A stretch of 64,000 nucleotides of DNA, taken from the NCBI GenBank assembly GCA_027494115.1, contig JAOSJL010000001.1:124001-188000 (forward strand), in the 5' to 3' direction. This DNA comes from Acidimicrobiia bacterium. Lineage in GTDB: Bacteria > Actinomycetota > Acidimicrobiia > IMCC26256 > JAOSJL01. The translations under genes and the position numbers were made by a program. Shown in pieces: positions 30,164 through 38,661 of this stretch (the stretch's first letter is position 1; every line of letters begins with the position of its first letter). The notes beneath the pieces were generated by a model, which did not search any database, was not told the origin of the DNA, and saw nothing but the letters and a program-made list of their open reading frames with translations.

Positions 30164-31387
30164 TCAGGATGCGCAGGTGCTCGAAGCCTCGGCACCGGCG
30201 AAGCGATCCGCCACCCAACTCCGGATCTCGGGGAATGGTTCGAGATAGGCACCGATGTGATCCCAGTTCGGATCCTCGATGTAGAGGACGTCAGGGCCGG
30301 CATCGCACACCTGAGCGACGAACCCCCGTGAGCCTTCGACCGGAACCAGCTCGTCGGCAACTCCATGCGTGATGAGCACCGGGACACCCGTCTCGGTGAC
30401 GACCGGCGTGTTGCGCACCGCAATATCTCGCCACGCCGGAAGATCCTGCGGATCCGATCGGAACAGCCGCGCCGGATCGACACCCTCTGCGGCTTCGGCG
30501 ACATCCTCGTTGCATGCGAGATTCGCCAGCCTGTACCGATCGACCAGTCCGGGAGGCACCAGCGACTCGAGATCGACATCCTCGTAGACGACCTCCCAGG
30601 TCGCGATCGCTTCGGCCGTGAGCGGAAAGTTCGAAGGATCGGTCGTGCCCCGCAGCAGGAATCTCGCGACATCGGTGACCGGGGCCGCCGCCGCGACACC
30701 CAGAAGCTCGAGGTCGGGGGCGTAGGTCGGCGCGATCTCGCGGATGAACAGGGAGGCATGGCCGCCTTGGGAAGCACCGAGGGCGACGACCTTCTCGTCG
30801 GTCGGATACTCGTCGTCTGCCCGAGCGGCCCTGGCGATGTCGATCATGCTGCGTGCCGAGGCCTCACCCACGAGATAAGGATGCTGCTCCTCGGTACCGA
30901 GCCCCTCGTAGTCGGAGGCGACGACCACGTAGCCGTCTGCGACGAGCTCGGCCACACCGGGGAACTCGAACGGGTCGGCGAGCGACGGCGCGCACTGGTT
31001 TCCGACTCCGGTCGTGCCGTGCCCGAGCGTCACGATCGGGAAGCCACCTTCCGGCGCGGGGCCGTTGGGTCGGATCATGACTCCGGTCACGGGCACCCGA
31101 TCGCCGTTGGGGCTCGTCGACACGTACGTGACGCGTTCGGCGGTACCGTCGACGCCGTCGTCCAGTGCCTTCGGTTCACGCTCCAGGATGTCGCCGGGTT
31201 CCCCCGAGGAGAGCAAATTCGGCGGGCTGACGAAGCGGACCTCTGCCTGACCGGCTCGTGCCGGTACCGACGTCGTGGGCGTCGCTGCATCGGGTTCATC
31301 CGAAGCGTCTGTGTCGCCGGCCGCGCAGGATGCGAGCAGCAACGCTGTGCCGCACGCGAGCGCGACGATCGTGCCACCTCGCCTCAT
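30164..31387 (-). CDS. Secretory lipase-like lipoprotein
   Basis: MRRGGTIVALACGTALLLASCAAGD lipobox; VTLGHGTTGVGNQCAPSLADPFEFPGVAELVADGYVVVASDYEGLGTEEQHPYLVGEASARSMIDIARAAR...VVALGASQGGHASL. Confidence 0.8.
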   Translation of the reverse strand: MRRGGTIVALACGTALLLASCAAGDTDASDEPDAATPTTSVPARAGQAEVRFVSPPNLLSSGEPGDILEREPKALDDGVDGTAERVTYVSTSPNGDRVPVTGVMIRPNGPAPEGGFPIVTLGHGTTGVGNQCAPSLADPFEFPGVAELVADGYVVVASDYEGLGTEEQHPYLVGEASARSMIDIARAARADDEYPTDEKVVALGASQGGHASLFIREIAPTYAPDLELLGVAAAAPVTDVARFLLRGTTDPSNFPLTAEAIATWEVVYEDVDLESLVPPGLVDRYRLANLACNEDVAEAAEGVDPARLFRSDPQDLPAWRDIAVRNTPVVTETGVPVLITHGVADELVPVEGSRGFVAQVCDAGPDVLYIEDPNWDHIGAYLEPFPEIRSWVADRFAGAEASSTCAS

Positions 31388-31400
31388 GAGATGTACGTCG

Positions 31401-31727
31401 TCAGCTGTTGCGACGACGACGGCGACGACGCCGGGCGAGCAGCACACACGCCACGACCACCGTTCCGGCGACGGCAATGACGACGCGCCGGTCGGGACCC
31501 GATGCGTATCCGGCTTCGGGAGCCTCGGGGACGGGCGGTACCCGCTCGGGAGGGGTCGCGACGCCGTTCATCGGAGTGCCCGACGTCGACCCCGCGGGCA
31601 CGGCGACACCGTTGGCGGGCGCCACGTGCGCTCCGGCTGTTTCGTCGAGCAAGGCGTCGACGGGAGCCGGGCCGCCCTCTTCGGTCACGCGCCGGCGCTG
31701 GTGCTTGCGTTGGGGGTCGTAACCCAT
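31401..31727 (-). CDS. Small protein with single C-terminal TM segment and polyarginine tail, overlapping parA
   Basis: MGYDPQRKHQRRRVTEEGGPAPVDALLDETAG...DRRVVIAVAGTVVVACVLLARRRRRRRRNS; ATG 31727 lies inside the parA 3' end. Confidence 0.5.
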   Translation of the reverse strand: MGYDPQRKHQRRRVTEEGGPAPVDALLDETAGAHVAPANGVAVPAGSTSGTPMNGVATPPERVPPVPEAPEAGYASGPDRRVVIAVAGTVVVACVLLARRRRRRRRNS

Positions 31728-32512
31728 GTTCCCTCCGTGGCGACGAGCTGTTCGTAGACAGCGTCGAACTCGGCAACGGCTTCGTGCGCTCCCGAGCGCG
31801 CACCGAGCCCGCGCAGCGGCACCGACTGCGCCGCCGCTTCGGCGATCGCGGCGCGCTGGTGGATCGGCGGCCACACGCGGTCGCCGTAGCGGCTCGCCAT
31901 CTCCTCGTACCAGTAGCGTCCGTCGCGCGTTCGCCCGAGGCTGTTGACGACGATCGACGGGGTGCCGGGTCGACCACTGTGACGGTCGGACACCCGATCA
32001 ATGGTCCGTAGAACCTGCTCCACCCCGTCGGCCGCCCACGCGGAGGGTGCGGTGACCACCAGCGCGCGTTCGGCGGCGAAGAGACCGTTGACCGTGAGCA
32101 GGCCCAGCGACGGCGGGCAGTCGATCAGCACGAGATCGTGGTCGGCGCCGGCGACGGCGGCCTCGAGGCGATCCTGGGCACCGACGGGATCCGTGGCGAG
32201 TTGTACCTCGCGCGACGCAAGTGCCGGGGTGCTGGGCACGACATCGGGAATCGTGCCGGTGGCGAGCGACCAGCCCGACGGGCGGATCACTCCCTGGAGC
32301 GAACCCGGCGTGCCGGCGTCGAGCGCCAGTTCCACACCGGCGGGAGCGTCCCAGACTCCGAGGCCGCTCGTGGCGTTGCCCTGGGGATCGAGGTCGATGA
32401 CCAGGACCCGCCGTCCGCGCACGGCGGCGGCCTCGGCGAGGCCCAGCGCGACGGTGGTCTTGCCGACCCCACCCTTCTGGTTCACGATCGTGACGACGGG
32501 CATCCGCCGCAC
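31685..32512 (-). CDS. parA: ParA family ATPase
   Basis: MPVVTIVNQKGGVGKTTVALGLAEAAAVRGRRVLVIDLDPQGNATSGLG...DHDLVLIDCPPSLGLLTVNGL; deviant Walker A KGGVGKTT. Confidence 0.9.
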   Translation of the reverse strand: MRRMPVVTIVNQKGGVGKTTVALGLAEAAAVRGRRVLVIDLDPQGNATSGLGVWDAPAGVELALDAGTPGSLQGVIRPSGWSLATGTIPDVVPSTPALASREVQLATDPVGAQDRLEAAVAGADHDLVLIDCPPSLGLLTVNGLFAAERALVVTAPSAWAADGVEQVLRTIDRVSDRHSGRPGTPSIVVNSLGRTRDGRYWYEEMASRYGDRVWPPIHQRAAIAEAAAQSVPLRGLGARSGAHEAVAEFDAVYEQLVATEGTWVTTPNASTSAGA

Positions 32513-32586
32513 GCTACCCGCGTGGGCGGCCGCGGGCGTACAGCCCCGTGGGAGAGCCGATCAGCGGGCGCTCAGGCGTCGAGGAA

Positions 32587-33714
32587 TCAGTCATCGAACA
32601 CAGCGGCAGCGACGAGCTCCTCGAGGTGACGCGTGTCCCACCAGGAGATCTGGAGCTGCTTGGCCCGCCGGAAGTAGAGCTGGATGTCGTACTCCAGCGT
32701 GAAGCCGACTCCCCCGAAGACCTGCTGGGCCATCGCCGTGACATCGCGGAACGTCTTGGTCGCGAACATCTTCGCCATGGGAGCCAGCCGCCGGATGGAA
32801 CGACCCTCCGCACGTGCCCAGGCGGCTTCGTACACGAGAGTTCGGCCTCCGTCGACGGTCGTGACGGCGTCGGCCAGGTAGTGCGCGATCGACTGGAACG
32901 CACCCAGAGGCTTGTCGAACTGGTGGCGATCCTTCGCGTACTGCACCGTGTCCTCGAGTGCCCGCGCGGCGCCACCGATGGCCTGGGCCGCCAGCAGCAC
33001 GATCCCGTCGTGCATCACGGTGTCCCAGGTGGACCAGCCGGTGCCGGATGACCCGATGCGCGCCGTGGCGGGAACGCGCACGTCGCTCAACCGAACCTCG
33101 AACTGCGTGTCGGAGGCAATCGTGAACTGCTGAGACAGCTCCACGCCGTCTGCAGCGGGATCGACGAGAAAAAGATCGATGTCGGTGTCGGCATCTCCGG
33201 TGCGGGCAAGAACGACAAGGCGGTCGGCTGCCTGCGCGAACGGAACGTGCAGCTTGGTGCCGTTCAGCAGGTAGTCGTCACCGTCGGCGGCGGCTCGGAG
33301 TTGCACACCTCGGGGCGAGTAGCCACTCCCGGGCTCCAACCACGCGATGGACAGAACGGCGTCACCGGAGCTGACGCGCGGCAACCACTCCTGCTGCTGG
33401 GACTCGCTCCCGACGAGGGTGAGCACGCCTCCGGCCATCACCGCGCTCACGAAGTGGGGACTCGGTGCCAGCGCACGCCCGAACTGCTCGTAGACGACGG
33501 CCGCCTCGAGAAGCGACTGGCCGGAGCCGCCGTGGTCTTCGGGCAGGGTGAGCCCGATCAGGTCGAGCGCTCCGAGCTGCTTCCAGAACTCGGTCGGATA
33601 CCCGACCGGGTCGTCTTCGAGCTCCCGCACGGCGTCGAGTGACGCGTACTGGTTGCAGAGCCCGGCCACGGCCTCGGCGAGCATCTCCTGTTCCTCGGTG
33701 AAGTCGAGATCCAT
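32587..33714 (-). CDS. Acyl-CoA dehydrogenase
   Basis: MDLDFTEEQEMLAEAVAGLCNQYA...LTLPEDHGGSGQSLLEAAVVYEQFGRALAPSP...AKDRHQFDKPLGAFQSIAHYLADA...QQVFGGVGFTLEYDIQLYFRRAKQLQ. Confidence 0.9.
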   Translation of the reverse strand: MDLDFTEEQEMLAEAVAGLCNQYASLDAVRELEDDPVGYPTEFWKQLGALDLIGLTLPEDHGGSGQSLLEAAVVYEQFGRALAPSPHFVSAVMAGGVLTLVGSESQQQEWLPRVSSGDAVLSIAWLEPGSGYSPRGVQLRAAADGDDYLLNGTKLHVPFAQAADRLVVLARTGDADTDIDLFLVDPAADGVELSQQFTIASDTQFEVRLSDVRVPATARIGSSGTGWSTWDTVMHDGIVLLAAQAIGGAARALEDTVQYAKDRHQFDKPLGAFQSIAHYLADAVTTVDGGRTLVYEAAWARAEGRSIRRLAPMAKMFATKTFRDVTAMAQQVFGGVGFTLEYDIQLYFRRAKQLQISWWDTRHLEELVAAAVFDD

Positions 33715-34208
33715 CAGGGTTTCCAGTCCTCGTTGTGTCGGTCCCAGGGATTGTCGGTGGCATCGACCGGGAGTGCGATCCGCGCGCTGCATTCGGACAC
33801 GGTCGTGTCGCCGACCGTGAGCGTGACCGTGAGGTCGGCCCAGCCGCAGCCCGCGTCGTCGGTGGACACTCCGTCGACCACACCGCGGAACGTCATCGTG
33901 TCGCCGGGGAACACCGACGCCAGGATCCGGAACTTCATCCGCCCGAGGCGACCATGTGGTCCGGACCAGTCGGTGAGGTAGCGCTCGAAGTACGTCGCCT
34001 GGTGGGGCGCGTTCATGAAGATGTCGCGGGTGCCGTTCCGCTCCTGCGCGAAGGTGCGGTCATGGTGCATCGGACGCCAGTCGCGACTGGCGAGTGCCCC
34101 CAACACGATCGTCGTGGTCGAGACGTCGACGTCGAGTGCCGGCACTTCGTCGCCGACTGTCACGTCAGACAGCAGCAGCTTCGAGGAAACGTGAGGCGTC
34201 GTGCTCAT
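33714..34208 (-). CDS. MaoC-like dehydratase family protein
   Basis: DVDVSTTTIVLGALASRDWRPMHHDRTFAQERNGTRDIFMNAPHQATYFERYLTDWSGPHGRLGRMKFRILASVFPGDTMTFRG; hot-dog/MaoC-type HHD region. Confidence 0.75.
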   Translation of the reverse strand: MSTTPHVSSKLLLSDVTVGDEVPALDVDVSTTTIVLGALASRDWRPMHHDRTFAQERNGTRDIFMNAPHQATYFERYLTDWSGPHGRLGRMKFRILASVFPGDTMTFRGVVDGVSTDDAGCGWADLTVTLTVGDTTVSECSARIALPVDATDNPWDRHNEDWKP

Positions 34209-34714
34209 GCCTGCCTCCGATACCCGAACCCGGTCCAGGTCTCTCGGGCCACGAACTCCTCGCGCTGGTTGGAGTACTCCACGTCGATCACCCAGAAACG
34301 CCCGGTGCCGAGCTTCGTCGTCTTCTCGTCGCTGACGGATCGCAGGAACTGCCGGGTGGAGAGCCGGTCGCCCGGGCGGACCGGTTCACCGAACACGACC
34401 TCATTGCCGGTCATGACCGCTTCGGGGAGTTCCAACATCTCCTTGAGGTCGAAGTGCACCTGGAGGGGCAGCCCCGACGTCTCCCGGCCGGGTACCCAGT
34501 GATGGGGTCGGAACCAGACCGAGATCATGCTGGGAGGCGCGACCGGGCCGCCGGTGATCTCCTGCGCGACGTCGTCGTCCCAGAACAGGGGGTTGCCGTT
34601 CTCGGCGGCGGCGAGGCTCGTGAAGACGTAACCGCGCTCGACGTCGAACTCCCCCTCCTCTTCGTACTGGGCCCGGTCGATGAGCGAAAGGGCCTCGTCG
34701 AGTCGATCGGTCAT
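34205..34714 (-). CDS. MaoC N-terminal-domain (FAS1-like) dehydratase family protein
   Basis: YVFTSLAAAENGNPLFWDDDVAQEITGGPVAPPSMISVWFRPHHWVPG...VHFDLKEMLELPEAVMTGNEVVFGEPVRPGDRLSTRQFLRSVSDEKTTKLGTGRFWVIDVEY. Confidence 0.75.
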   Translation of the reverse strand: MTDRLDEALSLIDRAQYEEEGEFDVERGYVFTSLAAAENGNPLFWDDDVAQEITGGPVAPPSMISVWFRPHHWVPGRETSGLPLQVHFDLKEMLELPEAVMTGNEVVFGEPVRPGDRLSTRQFLRSVSDEKTTKLGTGRFWVIDVEYSNQREEFVARETWTGFGYRRQA

Positions 34715-35887
34715 GCGACGATCCCTTCGGTGCGCAGGCGTGCGATGTCGTCGGGAGCCACCCCCGCCGCGTGAAGGATCTCGTCGGTCTGGGTCGTGCC
34801 GGGATCGGGAATTCCGCCGGGGGAGGTGGCGGAGTACCGGCCAGGACCGTACCGACCTGCCGGAAGTCGTCGTGGTCGGTCATCGTCGCCGCAGCGAAGG
34901 CACCGCGTGCATGGAACTGCGGATCCTCGGCGACCTCGGCGACGGTCAGGACCGGTGCGACGCACGTGTCGGCCTGGGCGAGCGTGGCCACCCACTCGTC
35001 GCGGTCGCGTCGCGCGAAAGCCACCGAGAACGCGGCGCGGATCTCGTCCTGGCTGTCATCGTCCAGCTGGTGGTCGGTCCACTCCTCGAGGTCGAGCAGT
35101 CGGCAGAGGTTGGCGTAGAACGCGGGTTCGATGGCGCCGACGGCGAGCCAGCGACCATCGTGGCACTCGTAGGTGTCGTAACACGCGTAGCGGCCGGTGA
35201 GGATGTCGTGGCCGGGACCTGGCTCGACACCGGTGGCGAGATACTCGTCGACGGCGAGGGCCATGAGCCCGAGCATCCCATCGGCCACCGAGCAGTCGAG
35301 GTAGGCGCCGTCGCCGGTGCTCTCCCTGCCCAGGAGTGCGGCGAGGATCGCGAAGCGCGGCGTGCATCCCGCCGCCCGCTCCGTCGGCGACCGTGGCGCC
35401 GGGCAGAGGCGGACCTCCGTCGGCCCGGGGCCCCGAGCACGCGAGGAAGCCCGACACGGCGAGGTAGTTGAGATCGTGACCCGCCCACGTGGCGCGGGTC
35501 CGTCCTGGCCGTATCCGCTCGTCGAGCAGTACACGATGCCGGGATTCACGGCCCTCACATCGTCGTACCCGACGCCGAGGCGGTTCACCACGCCCGGTCG
35601 GAAACTCTCGAGTACGACATCGGCGCCGGCCGCCAGGCGCAGAAAGGTCGTGCGGCCTTCGTCGGCCTTCAGGTCGACTTGCAGGCGACGCATGCCACGG
35701 TGCGCGCCGTATGCGAAGAACGGCGGCTGGATGGCGACGCCGCCGTCCTTGGGCACCGGACCGAGCTTGATGACATCGGCGCCGTAATCCGCCAGGATGG
35801 CGCGCAGCGCGCCGCAGGCCCGACCGAGGAGAAATCGAGCACGGTGCGACCGTCGAGCGGCCCGACGGCGGGAGCCTGTGACGTCAC
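34711..35887 (-). CDS. CaiB/BaiF family CoA-transferase with about four frame disruptions
   Basis: VTSQAPAVGPLDGRTVLDFSSVGPAARCA / ADYGADVIKLGPVPKDGGVAIQPPFFAYGAHRGMRRLQVDLKADEGR...FRPGVVNRLGVGYDDVRAVNPGIVYCSTSGYGQDGPA / TWAGHDLNYLAVSGFLACSGP / FAILAALLGRESTGDGAYLDCSVADGMLGLMALAVDEYLA / YSATSPGGIPDPGTTQTDEILHAAGV. Confidence 0.75.
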
Positions 35888-35888
35888 G

Positions 35889-37070
35889 TCAGAAGTTCTT
35901 CGGGAGACCGAGCTTGCGTCGGGCGATGATGTTCTTCTGGATCTCGGAGGCACCGCCACCGATCGTGTCGATGACCGTGTAGCGGTAGGTCGATTCCGCC
36001 CGACCCTTCATGGGAGCCGTCTCGGTCTTGACCCGCAACTGCGAACCGGGCCCGGCGATGTCCATCGACGCGTCGGCCAGGCGCTTGGAGAGCTCGGTGG
36101 CGAACAGCTTGTACTCGGAGGCCTCCGACGTCGGTGGCGCACCACCCTTCATCGACGCGGCGACGACACGAAGACCCAGGACCCGCGCCGCCTCTCCGTC
36201 GGTGACGAGCTGCGCCACCCGCTGCCGGATGACGGGATCGTCGCGGAGGGGCTCCCCGTCGCGTTCGGTGTTCTTCACGTAGTCACACAGCAGATCGAGC
36301 CGCTGCTGAATCGGCGAGTACGTGAACATCGTGAAGCGCTCGAGGTCGAGCGCCTCGGAGATGTACTGGAAGCCCTTGTTCACCTCACCGACGAGGTAGT
36401 CGTCGCTGACGTAGACATCGTCGAAGAAGACATCGTTGGTGCGTTCGTCACCCATCGTCCAGATCTCGTTGATCGTGAGACCCGGGTGGTCGAGCGGCAC
36501 GAGGAACAGGCTGATGCCGTGGTGCTTGGGGGCGTCGGGATCGGTGCGGGCGCCCACCCAGTACCACTCGGCGAAGTGCGCGGAGGTGGTCCAGGTCTTC
36601 TGGCCGTTGAGGCGCCAGCCGTCACCGTCGCGGGTGGCGCGCAGCTTCATCGCGGCGGCGTCGGAGCCGGCGTCGGGTTCGCTGTAGCCCACGGCGAACT
36701 CGACCTCGTTGCGCAGGATCTTGGGGAGGAACTCGGCCTTGAGGTGCTCACTGCCGTGGCTGATGATGGTCTTGCCGATGATGCCGACGCCCTTGCCGAT
36801 CTGGGGCCCACCGCGCCCGGCCAGCGCCTCGTTCAGCAGGTACTCGTAGACACCCTCACCTTCGGTGCCGCCGTATTCCTTCGGCCAGGTCATCCCGAGC
36901 CAGCCCTTGTCCGAGAGCTTGCGCATGAGCGCTCGTCGCTTCGGCGTGTCGACGATCTGCGCCATGTTCTCCCGGGTCAGGTCGAAGACCTCGGGATCGT
37001 CGTTGGCGTCGAGGAACGCTTCGACCTCCTCGGCAAATGCCTGCTGCTCGTCGGTGAACTCGAAATCCAT
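35889..37070 (-). CDS. Acyl-CoA dehydrogenase
   Basis: MDFEFTDEQQAFAEEVEAFLDAN...GWLGMTWPKEYGGTEGEGVYEYLLNEALAGRGGPQIGKGVGIIGKTIISHG...EFAVGYSEPDAGSDAAAMKLRA...ESTYRYTVIDTIGGGASEIQKNIIARRKLGLPKNF. Confidence 0.95.
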   Translation of the reverse strand: MDFEFTDEQQAFAEEVEAFLDANDDPEVFDLTRENMAQIVDTPKRRALMRKLSDKGWLGMTWPKEYGGTEGEGVYEYLLNEALAGRGGPQIGKGVGIIGKTIISHGSEHLKAEFLPKILRNEVEFAVGYSEPDAGSDAAAMKLRATRDGDGWRLNGQKTWTTSAHFAEWYWVGARTDPDAPKHHGISLFLVPLDHPGLTINEIWTMGDERTNDVFFDDVYVSDDYLVGEVNKGFQYISEALDLERFTMFTYSPIQQRLDLLCDYVKNTERDGEPLRDDPVIRQRVAQLVTDGEAARVLGLRVVAASMKGGAPPTSEASEYKLFATELSKRLADASMDIAGPGSQLRVKTETAPMKGRAESTYRYTVIDTIGGGASEIQKNIIARRKLGLPKNF

Positions 37071-37143
37071 GCGCTGGTCCTCCCGGGCAGCTTCGGGTGC
37101 GTGGCGGGGAGCCACCGCGGTGTCGAAACGCCGCGGAAGCCTA

Positions 37144-37164
37144 TATCTGACGGGTCGTCAGATA
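37144..37164. promoter_or_regulatory. Perfect inverted repeat, candidate TetR-family operator in the divergent promoter region
   Basis: tatctgacg-ggt-cgtcagata, located between the ACAD start (37070, minus) and the plus-strand KAS-like gene start (37239). Confidence 0.6.
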
Positions 37165-37238
37165 CGATTTCCGCCATGCGGCAAACCGTCTGATCTGCTG
37201 GACTTGACCGAACCCCGACACGCAGGAGACGGAACCAG

Positions 37239-38655
37239 GTGCGAGGAATCATCAGCTACGGCACCCACGTGCCGTACCACCGACTGCAACGCAGCGCCGT
37301 CGCCGACGTGTTCGGCGGGGCACCCGGCAAGGGAACACGGGCCGTGGCCTCCTACGACGAGGACACCACGTCGATGGGCGTGGAAGCCGGGCGGCGGGCA
37401 CTGCGCGACGCTCCCGAGGTGCGGCCCGGCGCCGTGTGGTTCGCCACGTCCGCCCCCGCATACCTCGACAAGACCAACGCCACCACGATCCACGCAGCGC
37501 TGCGTCTCGACACCGACGCCGACGCTCTCGACATGACGGGTGCCGTCCGTTCAGGCGTGGGCGCGCTGCGCGTCGCACTGCGAAGCAGCGACCCGACCCT
37601 CGTGGTCGCCTCTGACGTGCGGACCGGCCTTCCCACCTCTGCCGACGAAGCCTCGGGAGGCGACGGGGCCTCTGCGCTGCTGGTCGGCAACGAGTCCGAC
37701 GGCGCCGTACTGGCCGAGATCCTCGGCTCTGCCTCGGCCACGGAGGAATTCCTCGACCGGTGGCGGCTCCCCGGCGAGGATCGCTCGCAGGTGTGGGAGG
37801 AGCGCTTCGTCGAGACGATGTACCTCCCGCTCGGGGAGAGTGCCTGGAACGAGGCCCTGAAGGACGCCGGGCTGAGCGCCACCGACGTGGACCGGGTCGT
37901 CATCACCGGCACGCATGCGCGTGCCACCAAGGGACTCGGCCGCCGGCTCGGAACCGATGCCGAGGCGCGCGTCGACGACCTGTCGGCGACGGTCGGCAAC
38001 ACGGGAACCGCGCATCCGGGTCTCCTGCTCGCGTCCGTACTCGACGACGCCGAGCCGGGCCAGGTCGTGGCTCTCGTCGTTCTGGCCGACGGCGCGGAGG
38101 TCCTCGTGTTCCGTACGACGGAGGCGATCGCCGAACACCGCTCGAGCGCTCCCGTCGCGGAGCAGATCGCGACGGGCGACGACACACTCCCCTACGGGAA
38201 GTTCCTGCGGTGGCGCGAGATGGTGACGGTCGAGCCACCGCGACGCCCACCTCCCGTGCGACCCGCCGCACCACCGGCGGTGCGCTCCGAGGAGTGGAAG
38301 TACGCGTTCGTGGGTTCGCGTGACCGCGGCAGCGGTGCGCTGCATCTCCCGCCGCAGCGGGTGTCGTGGCAGGGCGGCGCGCTCGACGACATGGATCCGG
38401 CACCGATGGCCGACGTCCCTGCCACGATCGCGACGTTCACCGTTGACCGGATGGCGTACTCGCCGAGCCCACCGATCGTGTTCGCCGTGCTCGACTTCGA
38501 CGGAGGCGGCCGACTCCCCTGCGAGCTCACGGACGTCGACGCCGACGAGATCGCCATCGGTGACCGTGTCGAGATGACGTTCCGACGGCTGTACACCGCC
38601 GAGGGAGTCCACAACTACTTCTGGAAGGCGCGTCCGATCCGGACGCCGGGGGCTG
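37239..38655 (+). CDS. HMG-CoA synthase/KAS III-like protein with C-terminal OB-fold (DUF35) domain; stop lost from the frame by an indel at 38648-38652
   Basis: VRGIISYGTHVPYHRLQRSAVADVFGGAPGKGTRAVASYDEDTTSMGVEAGRRAL...; C-terminus SSPPIVFAVLDFDGGGRLPCELTDVDADEIAIGDRVEMTFRRLYTAEGVHNYFWKARPIRTPG. Restoring one G gives CCG GGG GGC TGA just before the next ATG. Confidence 0.8.
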
Positions 38656-38661
38656 AGAGCC

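Noticed and set aside
36526-36536. Additional cttggggg match to the acyltransferase operator motif
   Set aside because: Inside the acyl-CoA dehydrogenase coding region and lacks the CCCCAGGC half.
35679-37193. 504-aa plus-strand ORF
   Set aside because: Antisense to the acyl-CoA dehydrogenase at 35889-37070.
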